A DNA stretch of 64,000 nt from Clostridia bacterium (GCA_900768075.1 CAAGBN010000061.1:57073-121072); one strand, 5' to 3'. Positions 8,745-17,186 are shown, numbered from the stretch's first letter. Numbers and translations: made by a program. The notes: generated by a model from the letters alone, not told the origin.

Positions 8745-10031
8745 TTATACGATTTCGATACCGTCAATGATGATGTTGAAGTAAGGAGCACTTCTGTGAA
8801 GTGATTCAGCAACCTCACCGTCGATAACTGATTCTGTATCAGGTGTGAAAGCAGCATCAGCAACAGCGTCAGCTGTGAATGATGTAAGGTGACCTTCAGC
8901 GTCAACTTCAGCTGTAACAAACTCGTTTTCGGGTCTGTCAAGAGTTACTGTGAATGCCTTAGTGTCAAATACCTTGATTGAACCGTCAAGAAGACCTGCC
9001 TTAACCTCTTCAACCTTAGCTTTCATTTCTTCAGTTACGTTAGCATCGTTGTATTCTGTAAGACGAACTGAGCCTGTTTCGATTGTACCGCAGTAGTCAG
9101 CCTCAACAGCTTCCCCCTTTGCTACAGCAGCAAAGATGTATTCGAAGTAAGGTGTCCAGTCAATCTTTGATGAAACGAGGTTAGCACCAGGAGCGATATC
9201 GTTGAAGTTGATGTTGTAACCAACGTGATAAAGAGCATTGCCTGCCTTTGTTTCGTCTTCACAAGCCATGGGTGAGCCGTCTGTATCAGCGTGTTCACTC
9301 ATAAGAACGACGCCTTCCTTGATAAGCTTCTTAGCAGCTTCCTGCTCAAGAGCAAGGTCAGCCCATGAATCTGTGTATGTTACTACCATTGTTGCGCTGG
9401 GGCATACGCTTCTTGCACCGAGATAGTATGATGTGTAACCTGAAATACATTCAGCATAGGGCTTAGCTGAGATGTAACCCATCTTAGCTTCTTCAGCTGT
9501 GATGTCGCCGTTTGCGATGAGCTCATTGAGCTTGAGACCTGCAACTACACCTGCAAGATATCTGCCTTCATAGATTGAAGCGAATGCATTGTGGAAGTTG
9601 TCAAGGTTTGCAATCTTAGCATTTGTACCTGTTGCATGGAAGAACTGTACTTCGGGGAATTCTTCAGCAGCCTTGATTACGAATTCTTCGTGACCGAATG
9701 AGTCAGCAAAGATAAGGTCACAGCCGTCTTCAACAAGCTCTACGCAAGCGTCATAGCAAGCTGAATCTTCGGGGATGTCCTTTTTCATAATGAGGTTTGT
9801 GTCCTTGTCGATGCCGAGGCTGTCGCAAGCTGCTTCAATAGCAAGCATGAAGTTTTCGTCATAGCCGACAGTTTCGTTGTGAAGAAGAACTACACCGATC
9901 TTGAGATCTGCAAGACCTGTTTCGTCACCTGCATCGGGATTTGTGGTTGTTGTGTCGTCTCCGTTGCCGCCGCAAGCTGCAAGTGTGAAGAGCATAAGAG
10001 CTACAAGGAGAACTGCAAGAATTTTTTTCAT
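8745..10031 (-). CDS. BMP-family substrate-binding lipoprotein
   Basis: 428 residues from the ATG at 10031, chosen because GGAAGG precedes it and the signal sequence starts there (MKKILAVLLVALMLFTLAAC). Lipobox LAAC at residues 17-20, Cys20 lipidated, then a Gly/Asp/Thr linker. The mature part is of the PnrA/BMP type (DLKIGVVLLHNETVGYDENF, IFADSFGHEEFV, HATGTN, EGRYLAGVVAGL). BMP proteins bind nucleosides; coupling to xpt just upstream supports purine nucleosides or bases. The C-terminal 60 or so residues beyond the usual fold are extra. First transporter gene after xpt, 50 bases downstream of it. Confidence 0.92.
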   Translation of the reverse strand: MKKILAVLLVALMLFTLAACGGNGDDTTTTNPDAGDETGLADLKIGVVLLHNETVGYDENFMLAIEAACDSLGIDKDTNLIMKKDIPEDSACYDACVELVEDGCDLIFADSFGHEEFVIKAAEEFPEVQFFHATGTNAKIANLDNFHNAFASIYEGRYLAGVVAGLKLNELIANGDITAEEAKMGYISAKPYAECISGYTSYYLGARSVCPSATMVVTYTDSWADLALEQEAAKKLIKEGVVLMSEHADTDGSPMACEDETKAGNALYHVGYNINFNDIAPGANLVSSKIDWTPYFEYIFAAVAKGEAVEADYCGTIETGSVRLTEYNDANVTEEMKAKVEEVKAGLLDGSIKVFDTKAFTVTLDRPENEFVTAEVDAEGHLTSFTADAVADAAFTPDTESVIDGEVAESLHRSAPYFNIIIDGIEIV

Positions 10032-10081
10032 TGGTATTTCCTTCCTTTGAAATTTTATTTTAACTGCCATCTGACAGCTTT

Positions 10082-10657
10082 TTACTGTTTTCTGAAGATA
10101 ACTGCATCGTCCTTCATTTCCTGCACTATTGCAAGAGATTCGACCTTGATACCTGTCGCTTCAACCCTTTCTCTGCCCTGCTGAAAGCCCTTTTCAACAG
10201 CTATGGCACAGCCTGCAACCTTGGCACCTGCCTGATTGCAAAGGTCGATAAGACCTAAGAGAGCATTGCCCTCAGCAAGAAAGTCGTCAACGATAAGCAC
10301 AGTATCCTTTTCGCTTAAGAAGTCCTTTGAAAGGATAACATCATATTCAGTACCGTGAGTGAAGGACTGCACCTTTGTTTTATAAACAGTATTGGCAATA
10401 TTCTTAGTCTTGCTCTTCTTGGCAAAAAGAACAGGACACTCAAAATACTGAGCTGCGATACAAGCGATGGCTATACCTGAAGCTTCAATAGTGAGAATCT
10501 TATTTACACCTGCATCACTATAGAGTCTCTTGATTTCTTTGCCCATTTCGCAAAGCAGAGAAACATCTATCTGATGGTTAAGGAAAGAGTCCACCTTTAA
10601 TATATTTCCCGGAAAAACCTGTCCGTCTTTAAGGATTCTCTCTTCAAGAAGTTTCAA
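10082..10657 (-). CDS. xpt: Xanthine phosphoribosyltransferase
   Basis: 191 residues, the normal length. Converts xanthine plus PRPP to XMP in purine salvage. PRPP-binding loop LIVDDFLAEGNAL at residues 121-133; N-terminal MKLLEERILKDG and the block LTIEASGIAIA are typical of Xpt. The start is TTG (10655-10657) with AGGTGG 9 bases upstream; no ATG fits. First gene of the operon with the BMP transporter. The leader from the predicted promoter is only about 35 bases, so there is no room for the purine riboswitch that often precedes xpt in Firmicutes. Confidence 0.93.
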   Translation of the reverse strand: MKLLEERILKDGQVFPGNILKVDSFLNHQIDVSLLCEMGKEIKRLYSDAGVNKILTIEASGIAIACIAAQYFECPVLFAKKSKTKNIANTVYKTKVQSFTHGTEYDVILSKDFLSEKDTVLIVDDFLAEGNALLGLIDLCNQAGAKVAGCAIAVEKGFQQGRERVEATGIKVESLAIVQEMKDDAVIFRKQ

Positions 10658-10697
10658 TATTCAGCACCACCTGTTCAACATCTTATCTATGAAACAT

Positions 10698-10726
10698 ATT
10701 TTAACAAAAAACTACATTTTTTTCAA
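10698..10726 (-). promoter_or_regulatory. Promoter of the xpt-BMP operon
   Basis: On the - strand TTGAAA, 17 bases, TAAAAT, with TG one base before the -10. The 15 bases TTTTTTGTTAAAATA around the -10 recur exactly in the promoter at 60598. Confidence 0.75.
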
Positions 10727-10751
10727 TACTTATGCGAAAGAAACATCTAAC

Positions 10752-10790
10752 AAAAAAATCTGTCCCCTTTGGGTATTTTCACCAAAGGGG
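10752..10790 (-). terminator. Terminator of the zinc-ribbon membrane protein gene
   Basis: Stem CCCCTTTGG/CCAAAGGGG, followed on the - strand by ACAGATTTTTTTG. Confidence 0.85.
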
Positions 10791-10803
10791 CAGGATATCT
10801 GTA

Positions 10804-11196
10804 TCAGGTTTTTCTTATGAATTCTTTGCCGCAATGAGGGCAGCTTATCTTTATTTTACCTCTGCCTTTAGGCACTCTGAGGGTATTGTGACACTGAGGG
10901 CAGGCATAGTATCTGTGCTCTTTATCCTGAAACTGTCTTGTCTTTTTGATTATGAATCTTTTCCAGGGCTGAATGAGCTCGATAAATTTAGCATTCTCCC
11001 TTTGTCTTGCAGGAATATTCTTCGACAATGTACGGTATATGACAATAATATACGGAACAAGACCTATATAGTGAATAAAAGGCACATCAACAAAGGACAG
11101 CACCGACGTAATCACACAGCCCGCTATCAGAAGTGCAAAATTCAGCAGATCATTACCGTATCTGCCATACATAAAGCGTCTGAATTTTTCCATCAT
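10804..11196 (-). CDS. Small membrane protein with C-terminal zinc ribbon
   Basis: 130 residues. Two hydrophobic segments at about residues 18-35 and 38-55, a basic linker, then a zinc-ribbon of the form CPQC...CPHC (Cys pairs about 20 residues apart, separated by LRVPKGRGKIKI). The pattern resembles small Firmicutes membrane-anchored zinc-ribbon proteins of unknown function. GGAGAG lies upstream of two adjacent ATG codons; either could start. Own promoter, divergent from the 11357 operon. Confidence 0.75.
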   Translation of the reverse strand: MMEKFRRFMYGRYGNDLLNFALLIAGCVITSVLSFVDVPFIHYIGLVPYIIVIYRTLSKNIPARQRENAKFIELIQPWKRFIIKKTRQFQDKEHRYYACPQCHNTLRVPKGRGKIKISCPHCGKEFIRKT

Positions 11197-11246
11197 AGTT
11201 CATCTCTCCCCATATATAATGCTGTAACTTTAACATCTTCACTTTA

Positions 11247-11275
11247 ATTATAGGTTAAATTTTCCACACAGTCAA
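11247..11275 (-). promoter_or_regulatory. Promoter for the zinc-ribbon membrane protein gene
   Basis: On the - strand TTGACT, 17 bases, TATAAT. Confidence 0.8.
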
Positions 11276-11294
11276 CGCTATTTTGATGAAAGTG

Positions 11295-11323
11295 TTGATT
11301 ATTTTTCCGCCTTTTATTATAAT
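11295..11323 (+). promoter_or_regulatory. Promoter for the PTS_EIIC_2/HAD/rsuA operon
   Basis: TTGATT, 17 bases, TATAAT. Its -35 lies only 20 bases from the -35 of the divergent promoter at 11247-11275, so the two units could be co-regulated. Confidence 0.8.
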
Positions 11324-11356
11324 ATAATAAACCCATTGGAAAGGAAGTCCAAAACT

Positions 11357-12367
11357 ATGATTAGAAAATATCTCAGACGCTATTTTGTAGACGCTATGAG
11401 CTATATGGCTCTCGGTCTTTTTTCGTCCCTTATTGTGGGACTTATTATCAGTCAGCTTGCAAAAATTCCCTATCTTGATATTCTCTCAAGCTTCACAGGG
11501 GTGCTTTCAGCCTCATCTCCCGTTGTAGGCGGTGCCATCGGTGCGGCTATTGCCTACGGACTCAAGTCAAAGCCCCCGGTTGTTTTTTCCTGCATCGCTG
11601 TCGGTGCCTTCGGCTATGAGCTTGGCGGCCCCGTAGGTGCTTACGCTTCAGCTCTTATTGCAAATGAAATCGCATCTCTGGTTGCAGGTAAAACAAAAAT
11701 CGATATAGTTATAACTCCCATTGTCTGCATTGTAACAGGCGGCTTCGTCAGCACATTTGTAGGCCCCTATCTTTCACAGTTTATGTCAGGCTTCGGTGAG
11801 ATTATCAACCAGGCTACTCAGCTTCACCCCTTGCCTATGGGCATCACCGTTTCCGTGCTTATGGGTCTTGCTCTTACAGCACCCATTTCTTCGGCAGCTA
11901 TTGCTATTATGCTCGGTCTTGACGGTATCGCAGCCGGTGCGGCGGCAGTAGGCTGCTGTGCACAGATGATAGGCTTTGCAGTGACCTCATTCAAGGCTAA
12001 CGGTGTTGGCGGTCTCATCTCACAGGGTGTAGGTACAAGTATGCTTCAGTTTGCAAATATTATGAGACATCCTCAGATTCTCATAGCTCCCACCCTTGCA
12101 GGCGCAATTCTCGGCCCTGTTTCCACCTGTATACTCAAAATGACAAACACACCCACAGGTGCAGGTATGGGTACCAGCGGTCTTGTCGGTCAGTTCGGTG
12201 CATACTCAGCTATGAGCGAAAGCTTCGGCTCAGTAAAAAGCATAATTCTGATTGTTATTATGCACGTCATAGCTCCTGCTATACTCTCAATAGTGATTCA
12301 CCTTGCACTCAAAAAGCTCGGTATAATAAAGGACGAATACCTCAGACTCGATAATCCCAACAAATAA
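11357..12367 (+). CDS. PTS_EIIC_2-type membrane protein
   Basis: 336 residues from the ATG at 11357, preferred over an in-frame TTG at 11336 because AAGGAAG precedes it at normal spacing. Strongly hydrophobic with about 9-10 spans and many Gly-rich turns (PVVGGAIGAAIAYGLKSKPP, GTSGLVGQFGAYSAM). The pattern fits the PTS_EIIC_2 family (membrane domain related to phosphotransferase IIC components). No EIIA, EIIB or HPr gene is adjacent, so sugar phosphorylation is not supported; substrate unknown. First gene of a three-gene operon, 16 bases before the HAD gene. Confidence 0.75.
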   Translation: MIRKYLRRYFVDAMSYMALGLFSSLIVGLIISQLAKIPYLDILSSFTGVLSASSPVVGGAIGAAIAYGLKSKPPVVFSCIAVGAFGYELGGPVGAYASALIANEIASLVAGKTKIDIVITPIVCIVTGGFVSTFVGPYLSQFMSGFGEIINQATQLHPLPMGITVSVLMGLALTAPISSAAIAIMLGLDGIAAGAAAVGCCAQMIGFAVTSFKANGVGGLISQGVGTSMLQFANIMRHPQILIAPTLAGAILGPVSTCILKMTNTPTGAGMGTSGLVGQFGAYSAMSESFGSVKSIILIVIMHVIAPAILSIVIHLALKKLGIIKDEYLRLDNPNK

Positions 12368-12383
12368 GCTTAAGGAGACTAAT

Positions 12384-12953
12384 ATGAACGTTTTTGATTT
12401 CGACGATACCATTTATGACGGCGACAGTAATGTCGACTTCTTCAAGGATTTATTCGTCAAGTATCCCTCACTTTTAAGATACGCTCCCGACCTTGTGAAG
12501 ATTATGAACGATTACAGAAAGACAAATCTTCGCTTTGAGGACCTTATTGCAAAATACGGCGGTGTGCTTCAGGATTTCATCGATAAGCACCACCCCGACC
12601 CCGAGCAGATGTCAAAGGAATTCTGGGATAAGCACGAAAAGCAGATAAAGCCTTTTTACAAGCAGATTCAGAAAGAGGACGACCTCATCATTACTGCATC
12701 ACCTAAATTCCAGATGGATGAAATCTGCAGACGTCTTGGCATCAAGCACTATCTTGCCTCAGAGTTCGACCTTCGCACAGGCGTATTCGGCAGACCCTGC
12801 TTCAGAGAAAGAAAGATTGAATTCTTCCGTGAAGCATATCCCGACGGTGTAATCGACGATTTCTATACAGACTCACTCAATGACGAATTCCTTTTCCCAT
12901 ACGCTAAAAGAGTATTCTGGGTAAAGGGTAACGAAATCACACAGATCAAATAA
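12384..12953 (+). CDS. HAD-superfamily (IB-like) phosphatase
   Basis: 189 residues. HAD motif I DFDDT at residues 5-9 (nucleophile Asp5, acid/base Asp7), motif II in LIITASPKFQ, motif III/IV in FYTDSLNDEF. The size and helical cap between motifs I and II fit the SerB-like subclass IB. Substrate not deducible. AAGGAG 8 bases upstream of the ATG. Sits between the membrane protein gene and the pseudouridine synthase gene. Confidence 0.85.
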   Translation: MNVFDFDDTIYDGDSNVDFFKDLFVKYPSLLRYAPDLVKIMNDYRKTNLRFEDLIAKYGGVLQDFIDKHHPDPEQMSKEFWDKHEKQIKPFYKQIQKEDDLIITASPKFQMDEICRRLGIKHYLASEFDLRTGVFGRPCFRERKIEFFREAYPDGVIDDFYTDSLNDEFLFPYAKRVFWVKGNEITQIK

Positions 12954-12956
12954 GCT

Positions 12957-13670
12957 ATGGAAAGAATAGATAAAATCATCGCTTCCCAGGGAAAATACTC
13001 CCGAAGCGAAGTGAAAAAGCTGGTTAAGGACGGCAGGGTTACATTAGACGGTAAGGTTATAAAATCAAGTGACGTCAAGGCAGACCCAGACATCAACGAT
13101 ATCGCAATTGACGGCAAAAGCATCGGATATAAAAAGCATCTTTATATTATGCTCAATAAACCTCAGGGTATTGTCTCCGCAACGGAGGACACTGACCATA
13201 AAACCGTCATTGACCTTGTTCCCAAGGAGCTTAAAAGAGACGGTCTCTTCCCTGCAGGCAGACTTGACGCAGATACTGTCGGCTTTGTACTCATCACTGA
13301 TGACGGCGACTTTGCCCACAGAATCCTCTCCCCTAAAAATCACATAATGAAAACCTACCACGCTACTCTTCAGAGACCTGTGACACAGGAGGATATCGAT
13401 GCATTTAAAAACGGCATCGAACTCAAGGACGGAACTCTCTGCCTTGAAGCTCAGGTCAAAGCGCTCGACAGTGATACTCCTATGGCTGAAATTAAAATAT
13501 GCGAGGGTAAGTATCATCAGGTTAAAAGAATGTTCGCAGCCCTTGGCAATAAGGTAGTCTTTCTCAAGCGTGTAAAAATGGGAAATCTCTCTCTCGACGA
13601 AAGTCTCGAGGAGGGTCAGTGCAGAGAAATCACTGCCGAGGAGCTCATACTCATACAGGAAAAAGACTGA
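12957..13670 (+). CDS. RsuA-family 16S/23S rRNA pseudouridine synthase
   Basis: 237 residues: N-terminal S4 RNA-binding domain (MERIDKIIASQGKYSRSEVK), then the RsuA/RluB/E/F catalytic domain with PAGRLDADTVGFVLITDDGD, catalytic Asp104, and KYHQVKRMF near the C-terminus. RsuA modifies U516 of 16S rRNA in E. coli; which uridine is modified here cannot be told from sequence alone. The gene starts 3 bases after the HAD stop and has no clear ribosome site of its own, so translation is probably coupled. The operon ends at the terminator at 13710. Confidence 0.9.
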   Translation: MERIDKIIASQGKYSRSEVKKLVKDGRVTLDGKVIKSSDVKADPDINDIAIDGKSIGYKKHLYIMLNKPQGIVSATEDTDHKTVIDLVPKELKRDGLFPAGRLDADTVGFVLITDDGDFAHRILSPKNHIMKTYHATLQRPVTQEDIDAFKNGIELKDGTLCLEAQVKALDSDTPMAEIKICEGKYHQVKRMFAALGNKVVFLKRVKMGNLSLDESLEEGQCREITAEELILIQEKD

Positions 13671-13709
13671 TTTTTCACTGTTAAGACACAACAAAACAAT
13701 ACATAAACA

Positions 13710-13742
13710 AGGCGGATTGTTGCATATCCGCCTATATTTTTT
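13710..13742 (+). terminator. Terminator of the PTS_EIIC_2/HAD/rsuA operon
   Basis: Stem AGGCGGAT/ATCCGCCT with loop TGTTGCAT region, then TATATTTTTTCT. A second inverted repeat AAAAGGTTA/TAACCTTTT follows at 13747-13772 without a T run. Confidence 0.85.
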
Positions 13743-13790
13743 CTCTAAAAGGTTAAAAAATCGTAACCTTTTCAGGGCAGATGTTCAAAC

Positions 13791-13802
13791 TGTGTTAACA
13801 CA
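13791..13802 (+). promoter_or_regulatory. Perfect 12-bp palindrome, candidate operator
   Basis: TGTGTTAACACA, fully self-complementary, about 80 bases before the acyl-CoA synthetase start and next to AT-rich promoter-like DNA (TATAAT at about 13821, TATGAT further on). Single site; the regulator is unknown. Confidence 0.4.
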
Positions 13803-13880
13803 AAGCCTAAAATTTATAGATATAATTATTTTCTATTATGATGTAATATAAGAAAGCTTTATATTTTTTTGGAGGTCAAA

Positions 13881-15575
13881 ATGAAATTTCCAGAAATAGA
13901 TTTTACACCTGTCAGTCACCCTTATCCCGAAACTACTATGTTCGGTGCTATTGCGGCCTCAGCAAAAAGAGTGCCCGATGCTCCCGCCCTTAACTTTATG
14001 GGCAGATACACAACCTATAAGCAATTCGTAGAAAAAATCGAAATGACAGCAGGTGCTTTCCTCAAGGCAGGCATTAAAAAGGATGACGTTGTTACCATCT
14101 GTATGCCCAACACACCTCAGGGTGTTATCTGTCTTTACGCTCTCAACAGAATCGGAGCTATCGCTAACATGGTGCATCCCCTTTCATCAGGCAAGAACAT
14201 CACATTCTACCTTGAATATTCAGACAGCAAGATGATTCTCACCCTTGACCAGTTCTACACCAAGGTAGAAAAGGCAGTAGCTGAAGCAAAGAACGACGTT
14301 AAAATCATCGTTGCAAGAATTCAGGAGGAGCTTCCTCTTGTTAAGGCTGTGGCATATAAATATCTCAAGAACAGACAGAACCTCAAGTACCCCGGCAAGA
14401 ACGGTCTTGTATGGTCAGAATTCGTTAAAACAGGTAAAGGTGTAGAGCTTCCCCCTGTTGAATTCGATAAAGAGAAGGCTGCAGTTATCCTTTACAGTGG
14501 CGGTACCAGCGGTACTCCCAAGGGCATCTACCTTTCAGACTGGAACTTCAACTGTCTCGGTATGCAGGTAGCTGAAATCTCAGGCTGTAACCTTGATTAC
14601 GGCTGTAAGTTCCTTTCAGTTATGCCTATCTTCCACGGCTTCGGTCTCGGTATCGGCATTCACACAGTTCTTGAAAACGGTGCTATGTGTATTCTTATTC
14701 CTCAGTTCACAAAGGAAAGCTATGCTAAAGACGTACTCAAGCATAAACCCAACTTTATCGCAGGTGTTCCCACACTTTATGAGGCACTTCTCAAGGTTGA
14801 TATCTTCGACGGTGCTGACCTTTCATTCCTCGTGGGCGTATTCAGCGGTGGTGACGCTTTAAGCCCTGAGCTTAAAAAGAGAGCCGACAAATTCTTCAAG
14901 GATCACAATGCAAACCTTCAGATCCGTGAAGGCTACGGTCTTACAGAATGTGTAACCGCATCATGTGTAACACCCAACGACAGAGCAAAGGTAGGCTCAA
15001 TCGGTCTTCCTCTCAGAGACACAGATTACCGTATCGTTGAGCCCGGCACATTCAACTTCTTGCCCGCAGGCGAAATGGGTGAAATCATCATCTCAGGTCC
15101 CACACTTATGCTCGGCTATAAGGATGCTGAAGAAGAAAATGCAAAGACAATGCGTATCGACGAAAACGGCAAACGCTGGCTCTTCACAGGTGACGCAGGC
15201 TATATGGACGAAGAAGGCTTTGTATACTTCAAGCAGAGAATGAAGAGAATGATTGTAACAAGCGGTTACAACGTATATCCCTCACACATTGAAAATATGA
15301 TTGACAAGCATCCCGATGTTGATTACTGCTGTGTTATCGGCGTAAAAGACCCATACAAGATGCAGAGAGTCAGAGCATATATCGTGCTTAACAGCGGTGT
15401 AGAAAAGAGTGACGAGGCAAAGCAGAGCATTCTCGAGCATTGCAAAGAATACCTTGATGTATTCGAAAGACCAAAGGAGATTATCTTCAGAGACGAGCTC
15501 CCCAAAACCCTCGTAGGTAAGGTTGCCTATCACACACTTGAAGAAGAAGCAGAAAGAGAAGAGGTAACAGTATGA
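13881..15575 (+). CDS. AMP-dependent acyl-CoA synthetase
   Basis: 564 residues from the ATG at 13881 (MKFPEIDF), preceded by GGAGGT; an upstream TTG is rejected. ANL-family adenylating enzyme that activates a carboxylic acid through an acyl-AMP and thioesterifies it to CoA. Motifs: P-loop YSGGTSGTPKG near residues 204-214, REGYGLTEC near 350, TGDAGYMDEEGFVYF near 435, and the hinge KRMIVTSGYNVYPSHIE; the C-terminal lysine lies in LPKTLVGKVAYHTL. The following acyltransferase gene overlaps by 4 bases, so a fatty acid is the likely substrate, activated for phospholipid synthesis. Confidence 0.92.
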   Translation: MKFPEIDFTPVSHPYPETTMFGAIAASAKRVPDAPALNFMGRYTTYKQFVEKIEMTAGAFLKAGIKKDDVVTICMPNTPQGVICLYALNRIGAIANMVHPLSSGKNITFYLEYSDSKMILTLDQFYTKVEKAVAEAKNDVKIIVARIQEELPLVKAVAYKYLKNRQNLKYPGKNGLVWSEFVKTGKGVELPPVEFDKEKAAVILYSGGTSGTPKGIYLSDWNFNCLGMQVAEISGCNLDYGCKFLSVMPIFHGFGLGIGIHTVLENGAMCILIPQFTKESYAKDVLKHKPNFIAGVPTLYEALLKVDIFDGADLSFLVGVFSGGDALSPELKKRADKFFKDHNANLQIREGYGLTECVTASCVTPNDRAKVGSIGLPLRDTDYRIVEPGTFNFLPAGEMGEIIISGPTLMLGYKDAEEENAKTMRIDENGKRWLFTGDAGYMDEEGFVYFKQRMKRMIVTSGYNVYPSHIENMIDKHPDVDYCCVIGVKDPYKMQRVRAYIVLNSGVEKSDEAKQSILEHCKEYLDVFERPKEIIFRDELPKTLVGKVAYHTLEEEAEREEVTV

Positions 15576-16774
15576 GCAGCGAAAGAAGAAAGACCCGTAA
15601 GGGATACCGCTTTAATGCTATAACAACAATGACAGCTATCAACCTTTTAAAGAAAAAGGTTATCACAGAAAACAACGTACATCTGGACTACCACAAGCCA
15701 AAGGCAAAGACATTCATTCTTATCTGCAACCACACAGAAGCCTTTGACCCCGGTTATGAAATGGTAGCTCTCAAAAGATATGTAAGATTCGTTTCAAGCG
15801 ACCATGTACTGAGAATGAAGCAGGGCTGGGTATTCACCAAAATCGGCGGTGTTATTATCAAGCACAGAGAAAAGTCCTCAGAGATTATCAACGAAGATAT
15901 CAAGCGTAATCTCAGAGCAGGCATTCCTGTAGGCTTACACGCTGAGGGTGCTATGACAACTAACGGTCAGACAGGCTTTATTTCAGAGCATACAGGTAAG
16001 CTTGTAAAAGAGAGCGGTGCAGCTCTCGTTACATATAAATTCGTCGGTGGCTACTTAAGAAAGCCCCGTTGGGCTAACTCTCCGAGAAAGGGCCCCATTA
16101 CAGGCTATTTCGTTAACGAGTACACTGCCGAGGAATTAGCAAACCTTTCCGTTGAAGAGGTAACAGAAATCATCCGCCGTGATACATATGTAAACGCTTA
16201 TGAGGAGCAAAGAAAGAATCCTCAGGATTACAGCGGCGAAAATCTTGCAGAATGCGTTGAGCGTATTCTCTATATCTGTCCCGAATGTAAAAAGGTGGGC
16301 ACACTTCACAGCAAGGGCAACAATCTTAAATGTGATTGCGGATATGAGGTAGAGATGAAGTCTGATGGCTTCTTCCACGATATCGGCAAGGGTCTTCACT
16401 ATGACAACTGTCTTGATTGGGACTTATGGCAGAGAGGAGTCTGGAAGGACATGCTTCTTTCGGCTGACGAAAAGACTCCTATTGTCAGCGAAGCAGGTCA
16501 GAAAATCAAAAAGGTTGACGGTGAAACCGAAGAAATTCTCACAGAAGACGGCATACTCAACCTTTACAAGGATAGAGTAGAATTTATCCTTGGAGAAGAC
16601 AAAGAGCCTCTTATTATGGAAATATCAAAGATTAAGCAGGTATCTATTGCAAACAAGGATACCATACTTATTGTTGATGACAAGGTATTCCTTGATGTCG
16701 GTTCAAAAACTCCTCGCTCACCTTCAAAGTATGTAGCAGCTTGGAGATATCTCACAGACAGACCGTATTATTAA
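15572..16774 (+). CDS. PlsC-like lysophospholipid acyltransferase with zinc-ribbon C-terminal extension
   Basis: 400 residues; the ATG overlaps the previous stop in ATGA, showing translational coupling. Residues about 20-190 form an LPLAT/PlsC domain: NHTEAFD (HX4D motif, near residue 54), KIGGVIIKHRE, and HAEGAMTTNG in place of the usual EGTRS block. Family members transfer acyl groups to lysophosphatidic acid. Beyond the domain, four Cys near residues 236, 239, 253 and 255 (ICPECKK...KCDCGYE) form a zinc ribbon, followed by about 145 residues with a beta-rich PH-like look. PlsC alone is about 200-250 residues, so the extension is unusual. Acts at the membrane's inner face by family knowledge. 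Confidence 0.85.
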   Translation: MSSERRKTRKGYRFNAITTMTAINLLKKKVITENNVHLDYHKPKAKTFILICNHTEAFDPGYEMVALKRYVRFVSSDHVLRMKQGWVFTKIGGVIIKHREKSSEIINEDIKRNLRAGIPVGLHAEGAMTTNGQTGFISEHTGKLVKESGAALVTYKFVGGYLRKPRWANSPRKGPITGYFVNEYTAEELANLSVEEVTEIIRRDTYVNAYEEQRKNPQDYSGENLAECVERILYICPECKKVGTLHSKGNNLKCDCGYEVEMKSDGFFHDIGKGLHYDNCLDWDLWQRGVWKDMLLSADEKTPIVSEAGQKIKKVDGETEEILTEDGILNLYKDRVEFILGEDKEPLIMEISKIKQVSIANKDTILIVDDKVFLDVGSKTPRSPSKYVAAWRYLTDRPYY

Positions 16775-16794
16775 TGCAGAATGGCGACAAAAAC

Positions 16795-16848
16795 ATCGCG
16801 TTTTTGATTCTTTTTCCGCGATAGGAAAAAGAATGCCTGCACGGCGAG
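16795..16848 (+). repeat. Palindromic 3'-end element, family 1, copy 2
   Basis: ATCGCGTTTTTGATTC..., stem ATTCTTTTTCC/GGAAAAAGAAT around GCGATA, ending CACGGCGAG. Lies 20 bases after the acyltransferase gene, same orientation relative to it as copy 1 to rarA. Confidence 0.85.
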
Positions 16849-16863
16849 TGCAACAAAAAAATC

Positions 16864-16894
16864 AGACAGTCTGAAAAGCAGGCTGTCTTTTTTT
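16864..16894 (+). terminator. Terminator of the acyl-CoA synthetase/PlsC operon
   Basis: AGACAG ... CTGTCT with inner CTG/CAG pairing, followed by TTTTTTT. Confidence 0.75.
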
Positions 16895-16897
16895 ATC

Positions 16898-16942
16898 GGT
16901 ACGCGATAAAGCATCGCATACCATTTAGTTTTATCCCGCCAC
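16898..16942 (+). repeat. Palindromic element, family 3, copy 1
   Basis: GGTACGCGA ... TCGCATACC hairpin followed by ATTTAGTTTTATCCCGCCAC. The same hairpin plus the same tail occurs at 21544-21588. Confidence 0.7.
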
Positions 16943-16950
16943 TTGAAAAG

Positions 16951-17145
16951 TTAGGAGTTACTCCCTCAGTCAAATGCTTCGCATTCGACAGCTCCCTCTG
17001 GGAGAGAGCCAAGCTGATGTGACTTTTAATTTTAGTATAATTCTTGCCTCCCTCTTTGAGGGAGGTGGCATCCGTAAGGATGACGGTGGGAGTAAGCCTC
17101 TCCTGTTAGGAGAGGTGGCAGACCGCAGGTCTGACGGAGAGGTTA
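16951..17145. repeat. Cluster of CTCCCTC/GGTGGCA-type palindromic repeats
   Basis: Three related units. Units at about 17046-17093 and 17096-17145 are tandem (GCCTC-C...GAGGTGGCA...GACGG...GAG); the unit at about 16961-17013 (CTCCCTCAGTC...GACAGCTCCCTC) is inverted relative to them. Elements of this look are very common in gut Clostridia genomes and carry no gene. Function unknown. Confidence 0.75.
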
Positions 17146-17154
17146 CAAAAAACT

Positions 17155-17186
17155 AACCCGACAGAAATCAATCTGTCGGGTTTTAT
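17155..17186. terminator. Bidirectional terminator
   Basis: AACCCGACAGA/TCTGTCGGGTT, 11-bp stem, 6-base loop, T runs on the + side and an A run on the other. Confidence 0.8.

Noticed and set aside
10658..10750. Purine riboswitch before xpt
   Set aside because: A well-formed promoter lies within about 50 bases of the start and no three-way junction core could be traced.
16974..17156. 60-codon frame in the 17-kb repeat cluster
   Set aside because: It consists of the GGTGGCA-type palindromic repeats and has no ribosome site.
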